NCBI RefSeq assembly: GCF_902499125.1 | Contig: NZ_CABVPX010000025.1 | Span: 1-64,000, forward strand | Reading direction: 5' to 3' | Length of the DNA stretch: 64,000 bases | DNA from: Burkholderia arboris | GTDB taxonomy: Bacteria > Pseudomonadota > Gammaproteobacteria > Burkholderiales > Burkholderiaceae | Part shown: piece by piece, positions 1 through 9,380 of the stretch | Position numbering within the stretch: position 1 is the stretch's first letter | How the letters are laid out: every line of letters starts with the position of its first letter | Notes under the pieces: generated by a model | Seen by the model: only the letters and a program-made list of their open reading frames with translations | The model's database searches: none | Told to the model about the DNA's origin: nothing | Made by a program: the position numbers and the translations under genes

Positions 1-1
1 C

Positions 2-946
2 GCCGCGCAGGCGCGCGCGTCGGCCGCGTCGCGGCCGGCCTCGCCGGGCGCGGTCGCGATCGAATTCGACGAGCAGGGCGCGGTGCTGCATGCGGCGGGC
101 GCGCGTTACGCGCTCGAAGCCGCGCATCCGCTCGCGGACGACTGGATCGCGGCGCTCGCGGCATTCCTCGATTGCGGCTTCGCGCCGGTCGACGCGCTGG
201 TGCTCGCGCTGGCGTGGCGCGACGGCGACGAGACGCGCGCCGACGACGCGTGGCCGGTCGACGCCGCGCGGTTCCCCCGTGTTGCCGGGCTGCCGCCCGC
301 GCCGGAGCCGGCGTTTGCGCCCTGCCCCGCGCAACTCGGCCTCTATCCGGTCGTACCGGACGCCGAATGGGTCGAACGCGTGCTCGATGGCGGCGCGCGG
401 ACCGTGCAACTGCGCGTGAAAGGCGCAACGCCGGACGCGCTGCGTCGGGAAATCGCGCGTGCGGTCGCAGCAGGGCGCCGCTATCCGGATGCGCGCGTGT
501 TCATCAACGATCACTGGCAGATCGCGGTAGATGAAGGCGCGTACGGCGTTCATCTGGGTCAGGAAGACCTCGAAACGGCCGATCTGGCGGCGATCGCGCG
601 CGCGGGCCTGCGGCTCGGACTTTCGAGCCATGGTTATTACGAGATGTTGCGGGCGTTTCACGAGCGCCCGAGCTACCTCGCGCTCGGCCCCGTATACGCC
701 ACCGCCACCAAGGCCGTCGCCGCGCCGCCGCAAGGACTGGCGCGGATCGCCCGCTACGCGCGCTTCGCGGGCGCGCGGGCGCCGCTCGTCGCGATCGGCG
801 GGGTGGGGCTCGATGCGCTGCCGGCCGTGCTGGAGACGGGCGTCGGCAGCGTCGCGGTGGTGAGTGCGGTCACGGGCGCCGCCGACTATCGGGCTGCGCT
901 TATTGCGCTGCAGCAATGTTTTGCCGGACAATTTGACAATCATTGA
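2..946 (+). CDS. thiE: Thiamine phosphate synthase (5' end cut by window edge)
   Basis: Joins hydroxymethylpyrimidine diphosphate to thiazole phosphate to form thiamine phosphate in the cytoplasm. The frame is open from base 2, so the true start lies outside the window; the first in-window GTG is at 83. The ThiE barrel is clear: VQLRVK (phosphate side), INDHW, YGVHLGQEDL, LGPVYATATK and AIGGVG, then VAVVSAV near the end. About 90 residues precede the barrel. They contain a helix resembling the last helices of the ThiD kinase (ALAAFLDCGFAPVDALVLAL), so the gene may be a fusion or carry a decayed kinase end. It is the last gene before the mla operon and ends about 85 bases upstream of it. Confidence 0.9.
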   Translation, partial: AAQARASAASRPASPGAVAIEFDEQGAVLHAAGARYALEAAHPLADDWIAALAAFLDCGFAPVDALVLALAWRDGDETRADDAWPVDAARFPRVAGLPPAPEPAFAPCPAQLGLYPVVPDAEWVERVLDGGARTVQLRVKGATPDALRREIARAVAAGRRYPDARVFINDHWQIAVDEGAYGVHLGQEDLETADLAAIARAGLRLGLSSHGYYEMLRAFHERPSYLALGPVYATATKAVAAPPQGLARIARYARFAGARAPLVAIGGVGLDALPAVLETGVGSVAVVSAVTGAADYRAALIALQQCFAGQFDNH

Positions 947-992
947 CCGCAGGGCCTGGAACGGCGTCACGACATCATTCCAATGCAGGCCC

Positions 993-998
993 TATAAT
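993..998 (+). promoter_or_regulatory. Candidate -10 box for the mla operon
   Basis: A perfect TATAAT lies 33 bases upstream of the mlaF start in the gap after thiE. No good -35 box sits 16-18 bases upstream, so the call depends on the -10 hexamer and its position. Confidence 0.4.
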
Positions 999-1030
999 TC
1001 GGCGTTCTGCGTAAAAGGACTGCCAGCTCC

Positions 1031-1852
1031 GTGAGCCCCACTCCTACCGAGACCCTGCTGGAACTTCGCGACGTCGACTTTGGCTACGGCGACCGCCTCG
1101 TCCTGTCCAACCTGAACCTGCGCTTCGGGCGGGGGCAGGTCGTCGCGGTCATGGGCGGGTCGGGTTGCGGCAAGACCACCGTGCTGCGCCTGATCGGCGG
1201 CCTCGTGCGCGCGCGTCGCGGCCAGGTGCTGTTCGACGGCGCCGATGTCGGCACGCAATCCCGCGACGGCCTGTATGCACTGCGCCGCAAGATGGGCATG
1301 CTGTTCCAGTTCGGCGCGTTGTTCACCGACATGTCGGTGTTCGAGAACGTCGCATTCGCGCTGCGCGAGCATACCGACCTGCCCGAAGACCTGATTCGCG
1401 ACCTCGTGCTGATGAAGCTCAACGCGGTCGGGCTGCGCGGCGCGCGCGACCTGATGCCGTCCGAGGTGTCGGGCGGGATGGCGCGCCGCATCGCGCTGGC
1501 GCGTGCGATCGCGCTCGATCCGCAGCTCATCATGTACGACGAGCCGTTCGCGGGCCTCGACCCGATCTCGCTCGGCATTACGGCGAACCTGATCCGCACG
1601 CTGAACCAGGCGCTCGGCGCGACCTCGATCCTCGTCACGCACGACGTGCCGGAATCGTTCGCGATCGCCGATTACGTGTACTTTCTGGCCAACGGCGGCG
1701 TGCTCGCGCAGGGGACGCCCGACGAGCTGCGCGCGTCGACCGATCCGAGCGTGCGGCAGTTCATCGACGGCGCGCCGGACGGCCCGTTCAAATTTCATTA
1801 CACGAGCCCGCCGCTCGCAGCGGATTTCGGGCTCGGCGGAGGGCGCGCATGA
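1031..1852 (+). CDS. mlaF: Phospholipid ABC transporter ATP-binding protein MlaF
   Basis: ATPase of the MlaFEDB inner-membrane complex that keeps the outer membrane asymmetric by moving phospholipids between membranes. The protein has 273 residues with GTG start. It shows Walker A GGSGCGKT (42-49), ABC signature VSGGM (146-150), Walker B LIMYDE (166-171) and switch His204. Its stop overlaps the mlaE start by four bases (ATGA), so the two are translationally coupled. The order mlaF-E-D-A-C-B fixes its identity among ABC ATPases. Confidence 0.96.
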   Translation: MSPTPTETLLELRDVDFGYGDRLVLSNLNLRFGRGQVVAVMGGSGCGKTTVLRLIGGLVRARRGQVLFDGADVGTQSRDGLYALRRKMGMLFQFGALFTDMSVFENVAFALREHTDLPEDLIRDLVLMKLNAVGLRGARDLMPSEVSGGMARRIALARAIALDPQLIMYDEPFAGLDPISLGITANLIRTLNQALGATSILVTHDVPESFAIADYVYFLANGGVLAQGTPDELRASTDPSVRQFIDGAPDGPFKFHYTSPPLAADFGLGGGRA

Positions 1853-2616
1853 TCAGCGCGATCGGACGTTACGTCATCGGCGGCCTCGAGCGCGCGGGCT
1901 ACGGCACGCGGCTGTTCGTGCGCCTCGTGCTGGAATTCTTTCCGCTGCTGCGCCGGCCGCGGCTGGTCACGAAGCAGATCCACTTCCTCGGCAACTATTC
2001 GTTCGTGATCATTGCCGTGTCGGGGCTGTTCGTCGGCTTCGTGCTCGGCCTGCAGGGGTATTACACGCTGAACCGCTACGGTTCCGAGCAGGCGCTCGGC
2101 CTGCTGGTCGCGCTGTCGCTCGTGCGCGAGCTCGGGCCGGTCGTCACCGCGCTGCTGTTCGCGGGCCGCGCGGGCACGTCGCTCACGGCCGAGATCGGTC
2201 TGATGAAAGCCGGTGAACAGCTCACCGCGCTCGAAATGATGGCGGTCGACCCGATCAAGAACGTGATCGCGCCGCGCATGTGGGCCGGCATCATCGCGAT
2301 GCCGCTGCTCGCCGCGATCTTCAACGCGGTCGGCGTGCTCGGCGGTTACTTCGTCGGCGTCGTGCTGATCGGCGTCGATCCGGGCGCGTTCTGGTCGCAG
2401 ATGCAGGGCGGAGTCCAGGTCTGGGCCGACGTCGGCAACGGCGTGCTGAAGAGCATCGTGTTCGGGTTCGCCGTGACCTTCATTGCGCTGTATCAGGGGT
2501 ATGAAGCGAAGCCCACGCCGGAAGGCGTGTCGCGCGCGACCACCAAGACGGTCGTGTTCGCGTCGCTCGCCGTACTCGGCCTCGATTTCCTGCTGACCGC
2601 GCTGATGTTCAGCTAA
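1849..2616 (+). CDS. mlaE: Phospholipid ABC transporter permease MlaE
   Basis: Permease of the Mla complex, 255 residues with about five or six membrane segments. Family motifs are visible: [18 protein letters not shown], followed by [16 protein letters not shown], the coupling region that contacts MlaF. The chosen ATG overlaps the mlaF stop by four bases. The frame is open further upstream, but that would run inside mlaF. It probably dimerises and holds the MlaD hexamer on its periplasmic side. Confidence 0.96.
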   Translation: MISAIGRYVIGGLERAGYGTRLFVRLVLEFFPLLRRPRLVTKQIHFLGNYSFVIIAVSGLFVGFVLGLQGYYTLNRYGSEQALGLLVALSLVRELGPVVTALLFAGRAGTSLTAEIGLMKAGEQLTALEMMAVDPIKNVIAPRMWAGIIAMPLLAAIFNAVGVLGGYFVGVVLIGVDPGAFWSQMQGGVQVWADVGNGVLKSIVFGFAVTFIALYQGYEAKPTPEGVSRATTKTVVFASLAVLGLDFLLTALMFS

Positions 2617-2640
2617 GCCTCAGCCAAGCCAAATTTTGGG

Positions 2641-3192
2641 ATGACGATGAAAAAGACTGCTCTCGACTTCTGGGTCGGCCTGTTCGTGGTGGTGGGCTTC
2701 CTTGCGGTGCTGTTCCTGGCGCTGAAGGTCGGCAACATGAGCTCGCTGTCGTTTCAGCCGACCTATGCAGTGAAGATGAAATTCGACAATATCGGCGGAT
2801 TGAAGCCGCGCGCGGCCGTGAAGAGTGCCGGCGTCGTGGTCGGCCGCGTGAAGTCGATCGGCTTCGACACGAATACCTACCAGGCGCTCGTGACGATCGA
2901 TGTCGACGGCCAGTACCCGTTCCCGAAGGATTCGTCGGCGAAGATCCTGACGTCGGGCCTGCTCGGCGAGCAATATATTGGTCTCGATCCGGGCGGCGAC
3001 ACGGAAATGCTGAAGGCCGGCGATACGATCACGATGACGCAATCGGCGATCGTGCTCGAGAACCTGATCGGCCAGTTCCTGTACAGCAAGGCCGCCGATG
3101 CGGGCGGTGCGAAGCCGGCAGCCGGTGCATCGGCTGCGCCGGCACCGGTGGCGGTACCGGCGTCGGCGGTGTCCGGCGCGGCGGCCCAATAA
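2641..3192 (+). CDS. mlaD: MCE-domain lipid-binding protein MlaD
   Basis: Periplasmic subunit of the Mla complex, anchored by one N-terminal membrane helix (about 10-30) and carrying a single MCE domain (about 40-118, FDNIGGLKPRAAVKSAGV). MlaD forms a hexameric ring that receives phospholipid from MlaC. The protein has 183 residues. The C-terminal 35 residues are Ala/Pro/Val-rich low complexity, longer than the tail of the E. coli protein. ATG at 2641 is used; a second in-frame ATG at 2647 is an equally possible start. Confidence 0.95.
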   Translation: MTMKKTALDFWVGLFVVVGFLAVLFLALKVGNMSSLSFQPTYAVKMKFDNIGGLKPRAAVKSAGVVVGRVKSIGFDTNTYQALVTIDVDGQYPFPKDSSAKILTSGLLGEQYIGLDPGGDTEMLKAGDTITMTQSAIVLENLIGQFLYSKAADAGGAKPAAGASAAPAPVAVPASAVSGAAAQ

Positions 3193-3217
3193 CCACACGA
3201 GAGAAAACAAGAGGGTA

Positions 3218-4162
3218 ATGACCATGCAGACGATCCGCATCAGGCACGCAGCGCTGGCGGTAGCGGCAGTCGCCGCGTTGAGCGGCTGCGCGACCGTGCA
3301 GACGCCGACCAAGGGCGATCCGCTCGAAGGCTTCAACCGGACGATGTACAAGTTCAACGACACGGTCGACACGTACGCGCTGAAGCCGGTCGCGCAGGGC
3401 TACCAGTACGTGGTGCCGCAGCCGGTGCGCGACAGCGTGACGAACTTCTTCTCGAACATCGGCGACGTCTACATCGCGGCGAACAACATCGTGCAGCTGC
3501 GGATCGCGGACGGCGTCGGCGACATCATGCGCGTCGTGATCAATACGGTGTTCGGCGTGGGCGGCCTGTTCGACGTCGCGACGATCGCGAAGCTGCCGAA
3601 GCACACGGCCGACTTCGGGGTCACGATGGGCCGCTACGGCGTGCCGTCGGGCCCGTACCTCGTGCTGCCGCTGCTCGGCCCGAGCACGCTGCGCGACACG
3701 GCCGGCCTCGGCGTCGACTACGTCGGCAACCCGCTCACCTACGTGAAACCGGATGGCCTGAGCTGGGGCCTGTTCGGCGTCAACCTCGTGAACACGCGTT
3801 CGAACCTGCTCGGCGCGGGCGACGTGCTGGATGCCGCGGCGCTCGACAAGTACTCGTTCGTGCGCAATGCGTACCTGCAGCGCCGCCAGATGCTGATCAG
3901 CAACGCGCGCGGCGAGGCGGCCGCGACGTCGGGCAACGACGCGCTGCCGAAGTACGACCTGCCGGAAGACGGCGCGGCACCGGTGGCGGCCGGTACGGCG
4001 GGCGCAGCGGCACCGGCCGGCGCATCGGGCGCGGCGGTTGCGTCGCCGGCCTCGGGCACGGCCGAATCGCCGAATCCGGCCAGCGAAACGAACGTGCCGG
4101 CGATGCAGGTGGCGCCGCCGTCGCCGGGCGGGTTCCGTTTCCCGAGCATCCGGCTGCACTGA
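3218..4162 (+). CDS. mlaA: Outer-membrane lipoprotein MlaA (VacJ)
   Basis: Removes phospholipids from the outer leaflet of the outer membrane and hands them to MlaC. The protein has 314 residues. It has a lipoprotein signal with lipobox LSGC (Cys24), then the MlaA core starting DPLEGFNRTMYKFND. The last 80 or so residues are Ala/Pro/Gly-rich and form a long tail absent from the E. coli protein. The start at 3218 follows a purine-rich GAGGG; the open frame reaches upstream to 3098 but that lies inside mlaD. In E. coli mlaA is unlinked; here it sits inside the mla operon. Confidence 0.95.
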   Translation: MTMQTIRIRHAALAVAAVAALSGCATVQTPTKGDPLEGFNRTMYKFNDTVDTYALKPVAQGYQYVVPQPVRDSVTNFFSNIGDVYIAANNIVQLRIADGVGDIMRVVINTVFGVGGLFDVATIAKLPKHTADFGVTMGRYGVPSGPYLVLPLLGPSTLRDTAGLGVDYVGNPLTYVKPDGLSWGLFGVNLVNTRSNLLGAGDVLDAAALDKYSFVRNAYLQRRQMLISNARGEAAATSGNDALPKYDLPEDGAAPVAAGTAGAAAPAGASGAAVASPASGTAESPNPASETNVPAMQVAPPSPGGFRFPSIRLH

Positions 4163-4258
4163 CGGATTTACATTCGTTACAGCCGGAAACGATTCATTCG
4201 GTAGCGTACGCGAACTTGCGCGTAAGCTACCTGCTCCAAACTTTGCATCGACTCATTC

Positions 4259-4903
4259 ATGCAGGTCACTATGATGAAAAAACTGTTCCTGATCCCCGTT
4301 TTCGCGGCGCTGTTCTCGTTCGGCAGCGCAGCTCACGCGCAAGTCGACCAGTCGAACCCGCAGGCGCTGATCAAGACGGCGACGCAGCAGGTGCTCGACG
4401 AAGTCAAGCAGCAGACGATCAAGCAGGGTGATACCAACCGCATCATCACGATCGTCAACAAGGACATCCTGCCGTACACCGATTTCCGCCGCACCACGCA
4501 GCTCGCGATGGGCCGCAACTGGCGCACGGCAACGGCCGAGCAGCAGCAGCAGGTTCAGGAGCAGTTCAAGCTGCTGCTGATCCGCACGTACTCGGGTGCG
4601 CTGGCGCAACTGAAGCCGGACCAGCAGATCCAGTACCCGCCGTTCCGTGCCGACCCTGCCGATACCGATGTCGTGGTCAAGACGGTCGCGATGAACAACG
4701 GCCAGCCGGTCCAGATCGATTACCGTCTGTACAAATCGGCGAGCGGCTGGAAGGTGTATGACCTGAACGTGCTCGGCGCGTGGCTGATCCAGACGTACCA
4801 GCAGCAGTTCAACGAGAAGATCCAGCAAAGCGGCGTGGACGGCCTGATCCAGTTCCTGACGCAGCGCAACCAGCAACTTGCCGCTGGCAAGCAAGCGTCG
4901 TGA
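4259..4903 (+). CDS. mlaC: Periplasmic phospholipid carrier MlaC
   Basis: Soluble shuttle between MlaA in the outer membrane and MlaFEDB in the inner membrane. The protein has 214 residues, with a Sec signal peptide ending near AHAQ, followed by the MlaC domain (NPQALIKTATQQVLDEV, then YTDFRRTTQLAMG). In-frame ATGs at 4271 and 4274 are alternative starts and would give a more usual signal peptide (MMKKLFLIP). Its last codon overlaps the mlaB start (GTGA). Confidence 0.94.
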   Translation: MQVTMMKKLFLIPVFAALFSFGSAAHAQVDQSNPQALIKTATQQVLDEVKQQTIKQGDTNRIITIVNKDILPYTDFRRTTQLAMGRNWRTATAEQQQQVQEQFKLLLIRTYSGALAQLKPDQQIQYPPFRADPADTDVVVKTVAMNNGQPVQIDYRLYKSASGWKVYDLNVLGAWLIQTYQQQFNEKIQQSGVDGLIQFLTQRNQQLAAGKQAS

Positions 4904-5175
4904 GCGGCTTCGAAGCCGGTTCCTCGCTGACCGTCGCGAGCGCGAAGTCCGCGCTCGCGGACGGTCTTGCGCGCATCGGCGCGGGCGCTACCGCCGTCGA
5001 TTGCGCGGCGCTGACGCAGTTCGACTCGTCCGCGCTCGCCGTGCTGCTCGCATGGCAACGTGCCGCCAAGGCGCGCGGCGCGACCCTCGACATCCTCAAT
5101 CTCCCTCCGAAGCTCGCCAGCCTCGCGCGCGCCTACGGCGTCGACGCGCTCATCGAAGGCACCGGGCGACATTGA
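4900..5175 (+). CDS. mlaB: STAS-domain protein MlaB
   Basis: Small cytoplasmic subunit that binds and stabilises MlaF. The protein has 91 residues and is a single STAS domain (VDCAALTQFDSSALAVLLAW, then LPPKLASLARAYGVDALI). The GTG start overlaps the mlaC stop by four bases, which decides the start even though the frame is open upstream. It closes the mla operon. The next gene begins almost 200 bases later with its own promoter-like box. Confidence 0.9.
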   Translation: MSGFEAGSSLTVASAKSALADGLARIGAGATAVDCAALTQFDSSALAVLLAWQRAAKARGATLDILNLPPKLASLARAYGVDALIEGTGRH

Positions 5176-5265
5176 CCCTGTCCGACCGGAGCCTGCCGCG
5201 CCAGCCGGCGTGCGCATGCTTCAGGCCGCGCGCCTCCGGCGCCGGCTCCACCAGCCGGTTTGCCC

Positions 5266-5271
5266 TATAAT
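5266..5271 (+). promoter_or_regulatory. Candidate -10 box upstream of the ABC-2 exporter genes
   Basis: A perfect TATAAT in the 192-base gap between mlaB and the ABC ATPase gene, about 97 bases before its ATG. No clear -35 is seen at the right spacing. It suggests the exporter can be transcribed apart from mla. Confidence 0.35.
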
Positions 5272-5367
5272 CAAGCGTTTTGCGGGGCAGTCAATCGGCG
5301 TCCGGCCCCCATTTTCATTCGCAGCAAGCACAGAATAGGCGTCGCGGCCCTTGCGTCGCGCACAGTC

Positions 5368-6294
5368 ATGTCAGCCATAGAAATCCGTCACGTCAAGAAG
5401 CGCTACAAGTCGCTTCAGGCGCTCAAAGGCGTCAGCCTGTCGGTCGAGGAAGGCGAGTTTTTCGGTCTGCTCGGCCCCAACGGCGCAGGCAAGACCACGC
5501 TCATCAGTATCCTCGCCGGGCTCGCCCGGGCCGACGAAGGCAGTATCTCGGTGCGCGGCCACGACGTCGTCAAGGACTTCCGTGGCGCACGTCGCGCGCT
5601 CGGCGTCGTGCCGCAGGAACTCGTCTTCGACCCGTTCTTCTCGGTTCGCGAGACGCTGCGGATCCAGTCCGGCTATTTCGGGCTGCGCCGCAACGACGAC
5701 TGGATCGACGAAGTGATGGCCAATCTCGACCTCACCGAGAAGGCCGACGCGAACATGCGCGCGCTGTCGGGCGGGATGAAGCGCCGCGTGCTCGTCGCGC
5801 AGGCGCTCGTGCACCGGCCGCCCGTGATCGTGCTCGACGAGCCGACCGCCGGCGTCGACGTCGAATTGCGCCAGACGCTGTGGAAATTCATCTCGCGCCT
5901 GAACCGCGAGGGTCACACGATCGTGCTGACCACCCATTACCTCGAGGAAGCCGAGTCGCTATGCGACCGCATCGCGATGCTGCGCCGTGGCGAAGTGGTC
6001 GCGCTCGACCGCACCGATGCGCTGCTGCGCCGCTTCGCGGGGCTGCAGCTCTACCTGCGGCTCGCGACGGGCGCGCTGCCGGCCGAGCTGCGCGGGCTGG
6101 AGTCCGATCCGGCCGCGCGCGCGCCGGGCGAGCACCTGCTGCGCCTCGCGAGCTACGACGATGTCGAACGCATCCTCGCGCAATGCCGCGCGGCGGGCTG
6201 CTCGTTCGACGAGATCGAGGTCCGCAAGGCCGACCTCGAGGATGTGTTCGTCCAGGTGATGAACGGGGCCGAGGTGATCGAGGGATTGGCATGA
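5368..6294 (+). CDS. ABC-2 type exporter, ATP-binding protein (YadG-like)
   Basis: ATPase of a drug/polysaccharide-type exporter. The protein has 308 residues: Walker A GPNGAGKT (36-43), signature LSGGM (133-137), Walker B VIVLDE (153-158), then the C-terminal extension typical of the YadG/CcmA-like branch. The start at 5368 (MSAIEIRHVKKRYKSL) places the nucleotide-binding domain at the very N terminus; the frame is open from 5260 but the extra residues look non-coding. It overlaps the permease gene by four bases. The substrate is unknown. Confidence 0.9.
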   Translation: MSAIEIRHVKKRYKSLQALKGVSLSVEEGEFFGLLGPNGAGKTTLISILAGLARADEGSISVRGHDVVKDFRGARRALGVVPQELVFDPFFSVRETLRIQSGYFGLRRNDDWIDEVMANLDLTEKADANMRALSGGMKRRVLVAQALVHRPPVIVLDEPTAGVDVELRQTLWKFISRLNREGHTIVLTTHYLEEAESLCDRIAMLRRGEVVALDRTDALLRRFAGLQLYLRLATGALPAELRGLESDPAARAPGEHLLRLASYDDVERILAQCRAAGCSFDEIEVRKADLEDVFVQVMNGAEVIEGLA

Positions 6295-7046
6295 GCGGGT
6301 TTCAAACGCTGTTCCACAAGGAACTGCTGCGCTTCTGGAAGGTGTCGTTCCAGACGGTGCTGGCGCCGATCGTCACGGCGCTGCTGTATCTGACGATCTT
6401 CGGCCATGCGCTGTCGGGCCGCGTCGAGGTCTATCCGGGCGTCGAGTACGTGAGCTTTCTCGTGCCGGGCCTCGTGATGATGAGCGTGCTGCAGAACGCG
6501 TTCGCGAACAGTTCGTCGTCGCTGATCCAGTCGAAGATCACCGGCAACCTGGTGTTCATGCTGCTGCCGCCGCTGTCGTACCGCGACATCTTCGGCGCGT
6601 ACGTGCTCGCGTCGGTCGTGCGCGGGCTCGCGGTCGGCACCGGCGTGTTCGTCGTGACGATCTGGTTTATCCCGATGCATTTCGCGGCGCCGCTGTTCAT
6701 CATTGCGTTCGCGCTGCTCGGCTCGGCGATCCTCGGCACGCTCGGCCTGATCGCCGGGATCTGGGCCGAGAAGTTCGACCAGCTCGCCGCGTTCCAGAAC
6801 TTCCTGATCATGCCGCTGACGTTCCTGTCCGGCGTGTTCTATTCGACGCACTCGCTGCCGCCCGTGTGGCGCGAGATCTCGCGTCTCAATCCGTTTTTCT
6901 ACATGATCGACGGCTTCCGTTTCGGGTTCTTCGGCGCGTCCGACATCAACCCGTTCGCGAGCCTCGCGATCGTCACCGGTTTCTTCGTGCTGCTCGCGCT
7001 GATCGCGATGCGGCTGCTCGCGACCGGCTACAAACTGCGTCATTGA
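6291..7046 (+). CDS. ABC-2 type exporter, permease (YadH-like)
   Basis: Integral membrane subunit of 251 residues with six predicted helices and the ABC-2 signature region around NPFFYMIDGFRFGFFG. The start overlaps the ATPase stop (ATGA), so the pair is translated together. The pair sits next to the mla genes, which suggests an envelope-related substrate, but nothing in the sequence proves it. Confidence 0.9.
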   Translation: MSGFQTLFHKELLRFWKVSFQTVLAPIVTALLYLTIFGHALSGRVEVYPGVEYVSFLVPGLVMMSVLQNAFANSSSSLIQSKITGNLVFMLLPPLSYRDIFGAYVLASVVRGLAVGTGVFVVTIWFIPMHFAAPLFIIAFALLGSAILGTLGLIAGIWAEKFDQLAAFQNFLIMPLTFLSGVFYSTHSLPPVWREISRLNPFFYMIDGFRFGFFGASDINPFASLAIVTGFFVLLALIAMRLLATGYKLRH

Positions 7047-7102
7047 TATCGACAGGCAGCGGCCGCCCCCGGGGCGGCGCGCGCCGACAGGAGCCTTACA
7101 CC

Positions 7103-7342
7103 ATGTTGCCGACTCCCGAACAGGTCAAGCAATACATCGCCGGCGGTCTCGCCTGCACGCATCTGGAAGTCGAAGGCGACGGCCAGCATTTCTTCGCGAC
7201 GATCGTGTCGGCGGCCTTCGAAGGCAAGCGGCCGATCCAGCGGCACCAGCTCGTCTACGCGGCGCTCGGCGATCGCATGAAGCAGGAAATTCACGCGCTC
7301 AGCATGAAGACGCTGACGCCCGCCGAATGGCAGAACGCATAA
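7103..7342 (+). CDS. ibaG: BolA-family protein IbaG
   Basis: Small BolA/IbaG protein of 79 residues ([16 protein letters not shown], then the conserved [14 protein letters not shown] and [12 protein letters not shown]). Members pair with monothiol glutaredoxins and take part in iron-sulfur handling. A purine-rich AGGAG lies 8 bases before the ATG at 7103; the frame upstream belongs to no recognisable protein. It precedes murA, the same linkage as ibaG-murA in E. coli. Confidence 0.9.
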   Translation: MLPTPEQVKQYIAGGLACTHLEVEGDGQHFFATIVSAAFEGKRPIQRHQLVYAALGDRMKQEIHALSMKTLTPAEWQNA

Positions 7343-7356
7343 CCGGAAATCACTGA

Positions 7357-8706
7357 GTGCAAGTCACCGTCAACGAGCGCGACGCCGTCAAGAGCGTCGC
7401 CACGGCACACCCGGCCGCCAATGGGGAATCGCAGGGACAGGGGATGGACAAGCTCGTGATCGAAGGCGGCAAGCGCCTGTCCGGCGAGATCGTCGTGTCG
7501 GGCGCGAAGAACGCCGCACTGCCGATCCTGTGCGCGGGGCTGCTCACCGCCGATCCGGTCGACCTCGACAACGTGCCGAACCTGAAGGACGTGCGGACCA
7601 CGCTGAAGGTGCTGAACCAGATGGGCGTGAAGAGCGAGACCGACGGCTGCCGCGTGCAGCTCGACGCGTCGCGGGTCGACAACCTCGTCGCGCCGTACGA
7701 GCTCGTGAAGACGATGCGCGCATCGATCCTCGTGCTCGGGCCGCTGCTCGCGCGCTTCGGCGAGGCGAAGGTGTCGCTGCCGGGCGGCTGCGCGATCGGC
7801 GCGCGCCCGGTCGACCAGCACATCAAGGGCCTGCAGGCGATGGGCGCCGAGATCAGCATCGAGCACGGCTTCATCGAAGCACGCGCGAAGCGCCTGAAGG
7901 GCGCGCGCATCGTGACCGACATGATCACGGTGACGGGCACGGAAAACCTGCTGATGGCCGCGACGCTGGCAGACGGCGAGACGGTGATCGAAAACGCCGC
8001 GCGCGAACCGGAAGTGAGCGATCTCGCGCACCTGCTGGTCGCGATGGGCGCGAAAATCGACGGCATCGGCACCGATCGCCTGGTGATCCAGGGCGTCGAG
8101 CGGCTGCACGGCGCGCGCCATTCGGTGATCCCCGACCGCATCGAGGCCGGCACGTTCCTGTGTGCGGTCGCGGCGGCCGGCGGCGACGTGATGCTGACGG
8201 GCGTGCGCCCGCACATCCTCGACGCGGTGATCGACAAGCTGCGCGAAGCCGGCGTGTCGATCGAGGAAGGCGACAGCTGGCTGCGCGTGAAGATGGACCG
8301 CCGCCCGTCGGCGGTGACGATCCGCACGTCGGAATACCCGGCGTTCCCGACCGATATGCAGGCGCAGTTCATGGCCCTCAACACGGTCGCGACGGGCACC
8401 GCGCAGGTCGTCGAAACCATTTTCGAGAACCGCTTCATGCACGTGCAGGAGCTGAACCGGCTCGGCGCGAACATCACGATCGACGGCAACACGGCGCTCG
8501 TGACGGGTGTCGAGAAGCTGTCGGGCGCGAACGTGATGGCGACCGACCTGCGTGCATCGGCGAGCCTCGTGATCGCCGGGCTGCGCGCCGACGGCGAAAC
8601 GCTCGTCGACCGCATCTATCACCTGGACCGCGGTTACGACCGCATGGAAGCCAAACTGACCGCCGTCGGCGCGAACGTGCGCCGCCTTTCCGGGAGCCAA
8701 GCATGA
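7357..8706 (+). CDS. murA: UDP-N-acetylglucosamine 1-carboxyvinyltransferase MurA
   Basis: First committed step of peptidoglycan synthesis: adds enolpyruvate from PEP to UDP-GlcNAc. The motif [13 protein letters not shown] carries the catalytic cysteine, the target of fosfomycin. The GTG start at 7357 gives 449 residues. An in-frame ATG at 7444 follows a strong purine tract and gives 420 residues, the usual family length, with the catalytic residue at Cys116, close to Cys115 of E. coli. Either start is possible; the extra 29 residues look unstructured. The stop overlaps the hisG start by four bases. Confidence 0.95.
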   Translation: MQVTVNERDAVKSVATAHPAANGESQGQGMDKLVIEGGKRLSGEIVVSGAKNAALPILCAGLLTADPVDLDNVPNLKDVRTTLKVLNQMGVKSETDGCRVQLDASRVDNLVAPYELVKTMRASILVLGPLLARFGEAKVSLPGGCAIGARPVDQHIKGLQAMGAEISIEHGFIEARAKRLKGARIVTDMITVTGTENLLMAATLADGETVIENAAREPEVSDLAHLLVAMGAKIDGIGTDRLVIQGVERLHGARHSVIPDRIEAGTFLCAVAAAGGDVMLTGVRPHILDAVIDKLREAGVSIEEGDSWLRVKMDRRPSAVTIRTSEYPAFPTDMQAQFMALNTVATGTAQVVETIFENRFMHVQELNRLGANITIDGNTALVTGVEKLSGANVMATDLRASASLVIAGLRADGETLVDRIYHLDRGYDRMEAKLTAVGANVRRLSGSQA

Positions 8707-9356
8707 CCGCGCCGCTGACCCTCGCCCTGTCGAAGGGCCGGATTTTCGAGGAAACCCTGCCGCTGCTGGCCGCAGCCGGCGTGCAGGTGGCCGAGGATCC
8801 GGAAACGTCGCGCAAGCTGATCCTGCCGACGACCGATCCGAACCTGCGCGTGATCATCGTGCGCGCGAGCGACGTGCCGACCTACGTGGAATACGGCGCG
8901 GCCGACTTCGGCGTGGCGGGCAAGGACGTGCTGGTCGAGCACGGCGGCTCGGGCCTGTACCAGCCGATCGATCTGAACATCGCGCGCTGCCGGATGTCGG
9001 TGGCCGTGCCGGCCGGCTTCGACTATGCGAACGCGGTGCGCCAGGGCGCGCGCCTGCGCGTTGCGACGAAGTACGTCGAAACGGCGCGCGAACACTTTGC
9101 CGCGAAGGGCGTGCACGTCGACCTGATCAAGCTGTACGGCTCGATGGAGCTCGCGCCGCTGGTCGGGCTGGCCGACGCGATCGTCGATCTCGTCAGCTCG
9201 GGCGGCACGCTGAAGGCGAACAATCTGGTCGAGGTCGAGGAGATCATGGAGATCTCGTCGCGCCTCGTCGTGAACCAGGCCGCGCTGAAGTTGAAGCGCG
9301 CAGCGCTCAAGCCGATCCTCGACGCGTTCGAACGCGCGTCGCAGAATGGCGGTTGA
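8703..9356 (+). CDS. hisG: ATP phosphoribosyltransferase, short form HisG
   Basis: First step of histidine synthesis, joining ATP and PRPP. The protein has 217 residues, so it is the short form that lacks the C-terminal regulatory domain (long forms have about 290-300 residues). Short forms need HisZ as a regulatory partner; hisZ is not in this window. Motifs [16 protein letters not shown] and the PRPP loop [14 protein letters not shown] are present. ATGA overlap with murA. Confidence 0.96.
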   Translation: MTAPLTLALSKGRIFEETLPLLAAAGVQVAEDPETSRKLILPTTDPNLRVIIVRASDVPTYVEYGAADFGVAGKDVLVEHGGSGLYQPIDLNIARCRMSVAVPAGFDYANAVRQGARLRVATKYVETAREHFAAKGVHVDLIKLYGSMELAPLVGLADAIVDLVSSGGTLKANNLVEVEEIMEISSRLVVNQAALKLKRAALKPILDAFERASQNGG

Positions 9357-9380
9357 GCGCATCACCGTAACGGAACTCCC

